A stretch of 64,000 bases of DNA. Source: Sipunculus nudus. Taxonomy: Eukaryota; Annelida; Sipuncula; Golfingiida; Sipunculidae. The notes under the pieces are model-generated. The model worked only from the letters and a program-made list of their open reading frames with translations. It searched no databases and was not told where the DNA came from. A program made the position numbers and the translations under genes. Numbering within the stretch: position 1 is the stretch's first letter; every line of letters begins with the position of its first letter. The stretch covers positions 49,736,714 to 49,800,713 of the forward strand of contig CM049320.1 in assembly GCA_026874595.1 (NCBI GenBank), in the 5' to 3' direction. This document shows, one piece after another, positions 24,810-36,039 of the stretch.

Positions 24810-24810
<1 letters not shown>

Positions 24811-24856
<46 letters not shown>

Positions 24857-24905
24857 TAAACATATATATAATATATATATATATAATATATATACTATAT
24901 ATACT
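24811..24905. repeat. AT microsatellite
   Basis: A nearly pure TA run from 24811 to about 24850, followed by interrupted TATATA blocks and a short GT run at 24911-24922. Confidence 0.9.
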
Positions 24906-25318
24906 ATATAGTGTGTGTGTAAGAAATATATAAATTGAGGTTGTATAACTGAGAAACATTGACAGTCAGTTCATATAAAATCATAAAAGTTAACTGAAAA
25001 TTTCTGCATAATTTGGTGATTCAAAATAAATACAATCAACAACAAAATATGCTGCAGCATATGATTGGAACTTTATGTTCATGCACAATATGAATAAAAT
25101 CAATTAACTTCTATGTATAAAACAAAGAAAATAAGATATTTTATGGATATAAACATTTTCTCAAGGATCTATAAATTTAAAGGGTATTGTGGACATGAAG
25201 TACTGTAAGCATGTTGATACAGTCATTGGCTGGATCAGGGGTATGGGTAGCCATAACCATGAATTTATTGGACAAGAAGACAATCACCTTGTTATCATTG
25301 TAACTGAATAACATGGTT

Positions 25319-25469
25319 TAGGCTGGTCTTAATTCTGATTGAGATCTGGCTTGTACCAATCAGGAATTGGTCTAGACCAGATCCTGATTGCAATTTATTC
25401 TGACCTAAATCCTGATCATGATTTGGTCTTGACCAATCCAGATTAGGATCTTTGACCTGACATATACAT

Positions 25470-25510
<41 letters not shown>
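25319..25510. repeat. Degenerate 'GGTCTAGACC' repeats and AT tract
   Basis: From 25319 to 25460 the motif 'TGGTCTnGACCAnATCCTGATT' recurs in both orientations, giving a run of short imperfect palindromes. A pure TA microsatellite follows at about 25476-25509. Confidence 0.6.
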
Positions 25511-25513
<3 letters not shown>

Positions 25514-25644
25514 ACATTTACATATATGTATATATATTTACATAAATACATATATTCTTTGAGTAGGAAATTATTAAGTTTTGTTAAGCTATGATGCTGA
25601 GACTGAATCATTGGCTTATGTCCTGTACATATATTGAAAAAAAA

Positions 25645-26060
25645 GCTTTTTTTTAGCTCAGCTGACTATAAGTCATATTAGCTAAAGTCGTGGTCCATTG
25701 TCCGAAGTGCCTCCGTCTGTCTGTCCGCCCGTCCGTCTGTCCGTCCGCCCGTCCGTACGGTTGGATGGCACGTTTCGACACCGTTGGACCTACGAATCTG
25801 AAATTCGGCATACAGTTAGATCTCCCCCAAATCCCCCTCCATGCCGAAAATTGGGTCAATAGGACTTCGTTCCTTCGAGATATAAGGGAAAAACCTCAAT
25901 TTTTTATTAGAAATCTATTTTCACATTTCAGGACTGCCTAATATAAAAACTACTCATTTGGTTTTCTTCATATTTACCATAAATATTCCTCTATATATTT
26001 CCTATGTACATGCCAGATATTAAGCCAGTATTATATAATTTAAAAAAGTTATGGGCCCAA
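25645..26060. repeat. Dispersed mid-repetitive element, copy 1
   Basis: It opens with TTTTAGCTCAGCTGACTATA and GTCCGTCCGTCC tracts, then CCGAAAATTGGGTCAATAGG and CTTCGTTCCTTCGAGATAT. The second half recurs at 26490-26760. Start and body are typical of a high-copy bivalve repeat. No ORF of interest. Confidence 0.6.
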
Positions 26061-26489
26061 ACATAATGGACTTTGTAAAAAAATCAGGAAGATATATGGT
26101 CACTTAAGACCAAAAGTGTTAAAGGTAGGGACATTTTCCAGTAATACAACTTTAATTAATCAAAATTAAATTGTATATCAAAAATTAGATCAAAATCTGT
26201 TAAATTTTTTTAAATATTGGCTAAAATATAAAATTGGTACCTTAAATTTTGCCCAACTTTGGCCACGGCACGTTTTTTTCCTGTAAGTACTGTGGATTTA
26301 ATTTTCACAGCATGTATACATAAGGATTTATTCTGTTAAAATCTGAAATTTGAAAATAAAAGCTGCAAAATTAGGCTACTTATTGAATTTTTGGAGGCTC
26401 TTGTTGTATTCCCTCATATTGTCAAGCAGTTCACTTTGAAGACTGTAGGTCATTCAGTGCACTTCTCTATGCTCCCCAGGCTGTTGGCA

Positions 26490-26760
26490 TAATTTTAGAT
26501 GTCCCCAAAATCTCCTACCATACCGAAAATTGGGTCATTTAGACTTCGTTCCTTCGAGATATTAAGGAAAAAAAACTCCGTTTTCCATAAAAAAAACCAT
26601 TGTTACACTTCAAGGCTGCCTAATATAAACACTGATCTGTTTTTGATCGTATTTAGTATTCACATTCTTTCATACATTTTCTATGAACATACCAAAAATT
26701 AGGTCAGTATTGGGTATTATTTTGAAGTTATGGGTCAAAACATAATGCAATTTTTTGAAA
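26490..26760. repeat. Dispersed mid-repetitive element, copy 2
   Basis: Matches the body of the 25645-26060 element (CCGAAAATTGGGTCATTTAG, CTTCGTTCCTTCGAGATATT, then 'GGCTGCCTAATATAAA'), without the CTGTCC head. Confidence 0.6.
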
Positions 26761-26769
26761 AATTAGGAA

Positions 26770-28940
26770 ATATATTTACTCACCTAACATGACAATTGCT
26801 GAACCTAGAGACTTTTTTTCAGGAATATAACTTTATTTAATCAAGATTCAATTGTTTACCCAAAATTAGATCTGAATTTTGCATTTTTTTCAAGTTATTA
26901 GCATAAATAAAAAATCAATACCTAAAATTTTGTCCAACTTAGGCACTGTTGATATTATTTTCACAGCATATATACATAAGGATTTAATCTTTTAAAATCT
27001 GAAATTTCAAAGAAATTGATTGAAAAGAATAGCTTTTATTCATGTTTTCATACACCATGTCAAGTGTTGTTTACATCTAGCCCACCTAGTAGTACAGCCT
27101 TCACTTGCATTATGTAACCCACCCCAGGCAGCTTGCCTTGGGTCAGCTTGGCCACTACCAGCAGGCTTCCCCTCTGCCCTGCACTCCCCCCCCCCCCAAA
27201 TGGTGCATAAACTAGATGAATGTTATTATTTTCTGTATTTGATTCATTCTTATTATAGGCTATGCTACATTTTAGATTTTGTATTGTACCACCAGGGATA
27301 CAATGATTAAAGTGTACATTTAATTGTGTCCACAAAGTGGTGTGTTGCTATGAAAGTGCGGATGTTCATGAGTTAAGTAATTCCTTACTTCAGAAGAGTA
27401 AAAACTTCACCAGGTGTGAAATTGACTATTAATTCCAGTAATAAATTAAAACTGGGATAGTAATTAGCACAATGATATTGTTTGTCCCTCATTCAACCAA
27501 CAGTGTGATACTTTATTTGAAAAGATGTTTTATTTTATCAAATTTACTTAATATTTTATTTTATTTTCGTGATTAAAATTAAGCATGTACTGAAAATTCC
27601 AATGTGCAAAACTTTTTAATAGTGGTTCAAGGAATATTCTTGTAATTCAGTTTAAACATTTATGATTTAAAAATAATAAAATATATGTGTATGCATAATA
27701 TGATCCAATATGAGATACACTCTGGATATATGATGATTGCAACTTTTGCAACTTCTAATATTTTAACTTATAGTTTCAGTTTTTTACTCTGTATATATAA
27801 TGATTGCAACTTTTTCAACAATTCTAATATTTTAACATATATTTTCAGGTTTTTTTTATTAAAAATCTATAAAACTTGTAAATAAAAATATGATTCAGAT
27901 AAAAACTTCTTAATGGAAAAAGTGGATATGCTTAAAAAATAGGATTATATATAAACTTAAATGCATTATTTCCTTGAAAGTGAAATAAAGGTATTAGTCC
28001 ATTCTGTCCACTTGCCTGTCCATCTGTAAATTTTCATATGCATCACAGTATCTCAAAACTTTTACTCTTTTTCTTCATGACAGTCTTGTCAGAGTATTAG
28101 TTTGTAATCATATATTTAGCACTTTATTAAAACCAAGTAGGAGGGCCCCTTTCCTCTTAGCTTTTCATGTTCTTATATAAATGAAAATCATTACAATAGA
28201 ATATTTCTACATCCACCTTCGTGCTGCCCTCACTTTTCCCTTCTCAGAAACCCCATCCCAAAGTCAGCCTCAGTAAGCAAGAACAAGATGAATCAGATGT
28301 ATTCATACTTTAATATGTTGTATAATTATTCGTCCATAGGTACCTATGTACATGCCAGAAGTTATGTCAATATTGTGTAATGTGTAGACATAGTTGGCAT
28401 CACAATAATGTACCTTGTCAAGACTAAAGAGATATTGTGTCATACAGTCACAAATTCATTAATCACTTCATCAGCATAGATAATCATAACATCATATCTG
28501 TCAAATTAAAAGCTTGCAGACTACCATACACTTGAGATCCTTCAACAAATAGCCTTATCATCATTCTACCACTGCTTATTACTGCTGTCATTGCATTCAT
28601 ATTTGTTCAAATATATCACAATTTTCAACCCCTCCTGAAATAAATAAAAAAATAAACCACTATATTTGACTCTATTAATCCATCAGTCAGGTAATTTCAT
28701 TTATCATTTACTCACATATTACATTACATTCCTTTATAATAGCCCAACATATCCATGATATTCATAAGCTTTATTGACTCGATATAGTATCACAGTGGAG
28801 AAACATTTATAGTCCAATCACGATCAGCTGAGCGCCGTGACCCATGGGTCCCTTGTTTTACCATTCCTATGGCTTCGAAAATGCATTCATGATTTTTTCA
28901 TTTTATTTGCATATATTAACATACCATTTGCATATTTCAG
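26770..28940. other. No gene seen
   Basis: AT-rich, no exon recognised. A more GC-rich patch at 27060-27200 ends in a C-run, and its open frames on both strands match nothing I know. Upstream exons of the TPR-like gene at 28941 are expected on the plus strand here or further left, but none could be identified. Confidence 0.45.
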
Positions 28941-29086
28941 ATGAAGCGCAGGAGGCGCAGGCTATTCAGGTGTTAAATGCTATACATGATATGTTAGAAA
29001 ACCAGAGCAACAGACGACCAAACAAGCTGGCCAAGATCTGTCATGCCCTGGCCCTGCTGTACTTCACGCTCCATGATATTGACGGG
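28941..29086 (+). CDS. TPR-like gene, penultimate exon
   Basis: Acceptor CATATTTCAG, then two bases completing a codon, then 48 codons to GGG|GTCAGT. The donor is acceptable though not the GTAAGT consensus. It encodes 'EAQEAQAIQVLNAIHDMLEN' and the first TPR helix. A relatively high G+C compared with the flanks fits real coding sequence. Confidence 0.68.
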
Positions 29087-30843
29087 GTCAGTACAGTAAC
29101 ATGAAGGTTATATTTACAAGGATTTGCAATATAACGTTCACTAAGATGCCCACGGAATATAAAAAAAATAAACCTTGAGGAAGAAATTCCTTTGTTTCAT
29201 AAATCTTCCAGTGACAAACAACAGTATGGTTGCCTAATTTGTTGACAAGGGTTAAAAAATTTGCTATGTTAAAAAAAGGAAAATTATCACAAAAATTAAA
29301 CCCTTGTGTATAAGATGCCACATCTGCACAGGTTCATAGTAATTTATTCCATATCTTCAGTTGCATCTGGCGTATATTGTGCCAGTATCAGTATTACCTG
29401 CAATTCAAAGATTGAAAATATAAGTAATACCAATATTTTGTATATCTGCCTTTGTTGCATAAAGAATTTCCCAATGTTTGATGTTCTCTTAGCATTGTGT
29501 GCAGTTGTTGAAATCTGCAGACATATTAGGTAACTGATATAATAACTGTTATCTACATTGTGTAAATGAAAGAGACATGCTCTTTTATAATAATCTTTAC
29601 AGTCTTTGTACTCTCATTGTAATTTTAAGAATGCAATTTTTACTAGGAAAGCATGCTTCAGTATTTTTTTCCATAAAATTATCCATTTTTTTAGAGATAT
29701 TTATGCAAGACAAAATGAACTTAAAAACGTGGTATGACAGTGGATTTAACCTCTGGTTCTAACTGACTTAGCACCTCATCTGAATTCTATTAATGCATGG
29801 AGAAAGTAATTGATTATTTAGTTATATTATGGCTTATATTTGTTTGCACATAATGGAATTAATAGCAAAATTTTGAGGATTATTAATTTTAACAATAAAA
29901 CCAATAAGAAATAACATCCATGAGAGTGCTCTGAAATTAAAAAGAGAGACAAGTCTATCATCATTTGGCATTTGCATGTTTTCTTATTATTTTCTCCAAC
30001 GTCATTCATCACGTGTCTTAGTACCCAAATGGAAAGATATGGTGGATATTGCTGATCAAATGGTAAACAAACCTTTCATTTCTGAAGGAAAAACATCCCC
30101 CCTCCCGTCGGGAAATGACGTTTTTTTAGATTAGAACAACAACACACCAAAATCTTTATTTGTAAAGTTAAAAGAGCTGCTGACATACAGGTCAACTTTA
30201 ATTAAATTGACACAAAACAAAAGACCTTTTGAAGTCACAAGATGCTGTGTCTTCATTAAGTCCATTGAATTAACCATAGAAAATACTGCTGGTAATTTTA
30301 TACATGTACCTGAATTTATAATTTATCATATGTGTCACCACGATTTGGAGTATAAACATTTTGCTTAATGGTAAGTTTTGCAGAAAACAAAAAATGGAAA
30401 GTACACCATTGAAATGAATCACCCTGCTTCAACATCCTAGAGATTAGCATAAAACCTTCCTCAAAATTATTCATGAATAAAAAATGATTCAATTCAGTAT
30501 TACAGTTTCTGAGAGATCACTTGTTTAATAAAACCACCTGTCTATTAAGACCACCTTTAAGTGGCCCGAAAGCATTCATATTGGTTATAACTGACCCGTC
30601 TAACAAGACATCATGTGAATTAAGACCACTTTCAGCCAGTCCCACGGTAGGTCCTATTACACAGGTTTCACTGTAAATGAGTATTTTATGTTGTGTAATA
30701 TTATACGTTGATCTGTTTATCCTTTTTAGGCCAAGGAATACGGCAGGAAAGCAGTAGTTGCAAGTGACGGAGAGCAGGAGGAGGAGTTTTCCAAGGACAT
30801 CATTGAATTTATGAAGATTTGTGAAAGAGTATCAGCAGTCTGA
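28941..30843 (+). CDS. TPR-like protein, last two exons
   Basis: Two plus-strand exons, 28941-29086 and 30730-30843, join in phase 0 across a GTCAGT...TTTTAG intron of 1.6 kb and end at TGA 30841-30843. The joined C-terminus of about 86 residues is mostly helical and charged. It contains a TPR-like helix pair, 'ICHALALLYFTLHDIDGAKE' followed by 'YGRKAV', with the small and aromatic positions of a TPR in the right places, then an acidic 'EQEEEFSKDIIEFMK' helix. The 5' acceptor shows the gene begins further upstream. The protein family was not identified. An ATTAAA at 31350-31355 could serve as a poly(A) signal. Confidence 0.68.
30730..30843 (+). CDS. TPR-like gene, terminal exon
   Basis: 38 codons including TGA, beginning AKEYGRKAVVASDGE right after TTTTTAG. 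It completes the TPR helix B started in the previous exon ('DIDG' + 'AKEYGRKAV'), strong evidence that the two belong together. It ends 'ICERVSAV'. Confidence 0.72.
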   Translation, partial: AKEYGRKAVVASDGEQEEEFSKDIIEFMKICERVSAV

Positions 30844-30949
30844 GAAAGTACTTAATACAACCGCAATGTTGGGAAAACGTCACTGTAAAATGATGGGAGT
30901 AAACAGATATGTGCCAAGGACAGTCGACTTTGATTCTTATTAATGATCA

Positions 30950-32340
30950 AAATTTAACATTGAACCATGAAGGCTTTTCTTTTTTTTTTCAGATTAAATA
31001 TACAAACCCTACATTTTGAAACATACATACAGTAAAAAATAGTATAATTTGTTGACAAATGGTTGGCACTTTTTTGTTTTACTTGCTGAATGTTGTTCAG
31101 TTAGTTTATAGTATCATGTTAACTCATATATGGTCCTTACATTCACATATTTGTGTTGCTTACAAATCCATTCAAGTTTAAAACTAATATGAAACGTTCC
31201 AAGATATTTTATACACACTGACACAGACAGGTATGTGGGCTTTTACAAAAAAAAATGGGGGCATTTGTTGTGATTTTTAAGCCTTGTTACAGTAAATGAA
31301 ATATATTAATGCAGCTTTGTTTGTTCAGTATATTTGTTATTTCTGTTTTATTAAATGCAAACTATAAAACCCGGTAACCAGGCTATTTATCAGAGTTGGG
31401 TGAAATTTTAATGAGATGAGGAATGTCTGCTCTTCTTTTTTTATTCCAAAAGTTAAAAATCACCAAATGGCTAAAAGGTCTGTCCGAAACATATACAGCT
31501 AGCCTAATAGTTAAACGTGATAAAAACAGGGAACTAGAACGGTCACTGCAGGCTACTGAACATCACCTTATGTTGTTCATCGTTTAGCCCCTTAACACGT
31601 TAAAATGACTTGGTCAATTAAGTGCCGACCACTAGGCCCACGTCTGCATCATTAAAGCTCAAGCGAAGGAGTGGGGTGGCCTGTAGATTCCCGGCCGGCT
31701 GTAGGCCAGCCTACGTTACAGTAGGGGTATCCTTGAATTGGGTCGGTCCAAATATGAGGGGTAATAGGCTTGATGTCTTACAGCGAAACTTTTTTTAGTA
31801 ATTTCAAACATAATGCTACAGGAGTACATGGATGAATTGGAGTATTATTAACCATCATTTCATGCTGGCATAAGAAATGAGTGCCAAGGAATCTCGAGTC
31901 ACGTTTTGCACAGTAACTGACCATACAAGTGGGCAGGGACTGGGTCAAATGTCAGACCAAACATGCTTAAATCAGCCACTGACAGCAGGGGTTATTCATA
32001 TGTACACTGGAACTCAGTCCTGCGCTTCAGGTGCAGACATTCCGGTCAGTGCCGCAGGCAGTTCGGTTGTTTTAGGTGGTAACCTCCACGCAATGTAAAA
32101 ACCACGCAAAAGTCACTCAAAATGATGTGTAGATTAAAAAAAATTAATCTTTATACCGGCGAGGTCTGTGCGGGACAACAGCCGTAATATAAGGTATAAC
32201 ACAGTGTCAGAGAACACTGAGGATAAAAGTGGACCATTTTTTTAAGCATTAGATGCTGGCAAGTAAATTTCACACAAAGCACATGGAAAAATATGTCTCG
32301 AATGATTGCTAGAAAGAACATTATCACGTTTTCACCTGTT
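30950..32340. other. 3' flank of the TPR-like gene, no other gene
   Basis: Contains the probable 3' UTR up to about 31.36 kb. Beyond that no family similarity was seen; the open frame at 31877-32098 has no splice or promoter support. Confidence 0.45.
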
Positions 32341-32342
32341 TC

Positions 32343-32640
32343 CATGACGGGGGGTAGAGCACAGGGCTCAAAGCTTGGAGATTGCGAGTTCGATTCACAG
32401 CCGAGGAGAGGTGATTTTTTTTCAAGAATCCCCCCCCCCCCACCATCCATGGTGAGCGCTCTGCAGATTTAATGTGGGGGGGGGGGACCATTTCCCACAC
32501 TCGTGTCTCGCTCACAGACGAATTTTTATCTTTGTGGGTTCCTTGGTGTACCCTAAACAGGACCTGCAAGTGCGGACGACAAAGCATAGTTGACGCCATG
32601 ATATTCATGCATTTCCGCTTTGTCAAGAAGGCAAAACGAA
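32343..32640 (+). mobile_element. tRNA-derived SINE, family 2, copy 2
   Basis: A head with GGTAGAGCACAGGGCTC (degenerate A-box region) and the B box GCGAGTTCGATTCAC (32384-32398), a poly-C insertion, then the shared CCATGGTGAGCGCTCTGCAG (32449-32468) and a body matching 6755-7062 on the other strand (CTCACAGACGA, GGTTCCTTGGTGT). Confidence 0.65.
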
Positions 32641-34059
32641 ACGGAATTCTATGATGGTACCTTGTAAAACTAATAGTAAAACACAGAGGTAAAAAAATAC
32701 CTGCTTGAACTGTTTTCTTTGAAAACTAATATATCGGGGCTGTCGCTAGTTGAGAGACTAAAGCGTTAGATAGCCGTTGCAAACAGGATTTAAACCCGCA
32801 CCGTGTGAAAGCAAATTATTTAAAGATAAAAAAAAATAATAATCTTGAAAAGTATGAATCACATCATAGTACAAGGGATCTTTCGTGAAGCCACCACTAT
32901 ATTAGTTTATATTCAGCGAGCCATCTACTACACTCATGTGATTATCCACATTCCTATACCCACAAGTGCGGCCTGTCTGGTGGTGTGTCATGGCAATAAC
33001 ATCCGTATCGTTGTGGAACAAGTGCGCTTCTGACCGTTTTCTTTTCTTTTAGCGTGAAAGTAGATAAGTGTGCCTTAAGCTGAATGAACGTGGATTTTAT
33101 TTCGCGTGATTTGCATCTATGTAATGTGATAAATATGAGTAAAATATTAATATTTAATGTTCCTTGGAAGAAGCTTAAGTTGGGCTTAAAAGTATAATAA
33201 CATGACCGTACAAATACATCAATAATACATGTTTGATTTCTCAACTCTTTTGGGAAGCAAACCATTAAGGTCTAATTGACTCCGTACAAATAAATGTACG
33301 TTTTATCAGCATAGCATCTATCAAACATATTTTAAATGTCGATCTTGTCCTCTACAAAAACTTTGCCCGACATGACGTCTTTTTTTCTACTTTTTTTTAA
33401 TGAAACGCATTGCAAATGAACACAGCGGAAGATCTAAAGGCCAGTCAACTTTCACAAATTACGGAGTTCTTCGAAACCCTTGGTCTCTTATGGGCGTGCT
33501 CCGAACGCTATTTTTGTATTTGAAGATGGCTTGACAGAGGACTGCCTGCGAGAGATCCGTTAGAGCATCTTTTTCTTCACATAGAACCAAAACTAGGCGG
33601 TAACAGGGATGTCCGTTGTCGTAATAAATATAAGACACATCTGCACTGCTATGCCGCACTAATTTCATAAGGCCATATTAGCTCTAAATAGGCTCAAAAT
33701 GGTGTCACTGCTTAATGTTTGTCATCAGCCGAACTACTGCCGTTAAAGAAGGTGCATGCACAAATCGGAATCAACATTCGCCTTTTAAGTGCAATCAACA
33801 GTTTGCTCTGGCTGTATGGAGTCGCGGCTCACCGCTCCCTGTGTATCTTTCACAAACACCTGAATCTTTCGATATGCTGATGCTGGTGAAGATACGTACA
33901 TATTTTTTTTTTATTTTAGAATTCTGTCTATAATTAATGGAGACATGATGTATATGAAAAGAAGACTCAAGGCAAGCTAGCGGGCGGCTTCGTTACCACT
34001 TGCTAATGTTGACAGTTCGATCGTCAATAATAAAACCAATAACATGGATTTAGATTATC
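32641..34059. other. No gene seen
   Basis: Several 60-100 codon frames on both strands, none with recognisable domains or consistent splice sites. A minus-strand frame at 33459-33668 has a CYR segment vaguely like a CTLD start, but lacks the rest of the pattern. Confidence 0.45.
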
Positions 34060-34285
34060 CTGCTCTCAAAGATCTAGAAATGTCTTAATTATGTAGACTT
34101 CCTTTTCTTGAAGCTATATATCTGACTTGTCTACTTTTCCTGCCCTCAACGATAAATATATGTCATAATTACGTACGTTTCCTTTTCTCTAAGTTCCAGA
34201 CCTGTCAAGCTTCTGTACATTTCCTGCTTTTGAAAAATACAGATGTCATAATTATGTACAGTTCCTGTTCTATAAGAACAGTTCA
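34060..34285. repeat. About 85-bp tandem repeat, three units
   Basis: The series 'CCTGCTCTCAA...ATGTC.TAATTATGTA', then 'TTCCTTTTCT.TAAG' and 'GACCTGTC' recurs three times, starting near 34068, 34139 and 34225. Units are diverged. Confidence 0.6.
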
Positions 34286-34509
34286 ATTTTAACCCTACGA
34301 ATAAAAGAAAGTCTGATTTTCAGTAGAAATTTACTGATTCTCAGCTTCAGAATAAAATAAATATTTCGATACAAATCATATCATGGTGTTCCCCGATCAT
34401 GTTAATGTTATATTGAATGCCTATAGTAAAACGGTGAAACAATTCCCCGACAGCACACATTTATAAAAAAGGGCCTCAAGGGAGCTATAAATAGTATATA
34501 TATGTAATT

Positions 34510-34718
34510 ATAGAAGCGGATCGGGGGGGGGGGGGGTCCAGGTGGTCCGCAACCCCTCCCCCCTCTCAGCCAAAGCAACCTTGTTTAAGGTTTCAGAAAA
34601 ATTTTGCGGCCTTGACCCCCCCTTTTTCAGGCCCTAAATTAGGACCTTTTTAAAGTTTTTTTTCTTAGTTCTCCTGGGTTGGACCCCTTTTCCGAAATCC
34701 TGGATCCGCCCCTGAATC
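34510..34718. mobile_element. MITE-like fragment
   Basis: The right end reads AAATCCTGGATCCGCCCCTGA, a common terminus of short invertebrate DNA transposons. The left end has GAAGCGGATC before a G-run, a partial inverted match. GC-rich relative to its surroundings. No ORF. Confidence 0.5.
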
Positions 34719-35809
34719 ACCAATTAAATCATTGGTCAATATAAATGAATGTGTCTCCATGCATTCACAAACGCATATGTGGGTATTAATTCCAGCGTTA
34801 AGTCAGAATAAGTCAGTAAGAATAAGTAAGTGTAAGCATAAATGTACGTTCTGCCTGTCAAGCAGTTAGGCCTTGTGTACTGTATTGAAAATAACTTTGA
34901 AAAGTTAGATAAAACTGTTCCTCATAAATTGTAACAAAGTCCCATTATAATGAATACGATTTCATGAATTATTCTGCCACGCTGCCTGTCACACCAAATA
35001 TAATAAATAACAAATAACGTGATAAGGTTGATACATCTCCATGGAACATTGCTTTTCATTTATTATAAACGTTAAAACTTTCCATATTATACAAATGCGA
35101 CAGGCAGTTATTTTTTGCAGATATAATATAACCACTCACACTGCAGCATAATATTTTTGAGAGATTGCAGGATAACAATTTGCGATGTTTTTCTTTTTTT
35201 TGCGGAATTATTTTTATTTAAGCATGATTTGCTTATAAGGGAAAAGCTTTATATAAGTATGGTTATGGTTCTATATGTGGTAAAAATGATATTCTTATAA
35301 CTATTATGTTATTTTATTGCAATTTGAGGATAAACTGACAGCAGCAGCCGCAATGCTATTACAAACTGTCGGTTAGGAAATGAAATCCTTTTGGAACAGG
35401 AAAATATAATGTTCTGATAAATATTAAATGAACCTTTGTCGAGGTGATTGAGACAAGCAAAGAGTCAGAGCTATTTATTCCCCCGGGGGCGCTCATAAAA
35501 TAAAAAAAAATGCATATTAAAGACATTAAAATTAAACAAATATGACTGACTGGGTTTGAAAGAGAAATTTACCTCACATCAAACGTTTTCATTGGTCCGA
35601 CTTGGTTCACATGGATGCCCTGGTAATTGGAGTAGATTTAGAACGAAAGCTCATTTGGTAAAGTTTTGTCTTTTTTCTTAAGACTGTTAAAAATTCATTC
35701 AAATTTTTCAGTAAGTTAAAGCATACGAAATATATAAAAAGTAACATACGAAATATGGGACACATAACCAGCATATATAAGAAATAAACCTCTGAAGTTA
35801 TTCTTGCAG

Positions 35810-36036
35810 ACATGAATGAACATTTCTGGACCAGTGGTCGGTTCTGGCTGTTAGATTTTAAGTGGTACTGGGAAGGTACTGGGGATCCAGTGCGTTATAC
35901 CAGTTGGTGGAGGAGACGGGGGAAGTTTGGGGTCATCACGATTGACGGTTATAGCAGGTTTTATTGGAAACAAAAGTAGCTTTTAAATGATTACCGTGGC
36001 ATTTGTGAAATGCGAACCAGATGCAAAGCACAGTAG
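35810..36036 (+). pseudogene. C-type lectin C-terminal exon, decayed
   Basis: After a TTCTTGCAG acceptor, and in the same phase as exon 4 of the other lectin genes, the plus strand encodes 'MNEHFWTSGRFW', then 'WYWEGTGDPVRYTSWW', matching the 'YWTSG..WVW.A.TGE.V.YTDW' pattern. The middle is degraded: no EPN motif, a TAG at 35977-35979, and 'LLNDYRGICE' in place of the WND...ICE end. It stops at TAG 36034-36036. No N-terminal CTLD exon was found upstream. It is a broken fragment, opposite in strand to the main lectin cluster. Confidence 0.68.
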
Positions 36037-36039
36037 CTG

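Noticed and set aside
25405-25611. Open frames rich in Tyr/Ile over AT tracts (also at 45749-45931 and 51314-51641)
   Set aside because: Translation of TA microsatellites, not genes.
27020-27335. Overlapping frames on both strands around a C-run
   Set aside because: No homology and low-complexity composition; probably a GC-rich repeat fragment.
33459-33668. Minus-strand frame with CYR and several Cys, possibly an N-terminal CTLD exon
   Set aside because: Lacks the GGxLxxIE motif and proper phase; too weak.
34060-34285. Regularly spaced repeats as a CRISPR array
   Set aside because: Three diverged 85-bp units in a eukaryotic context; no identical repeats with unique spacers.
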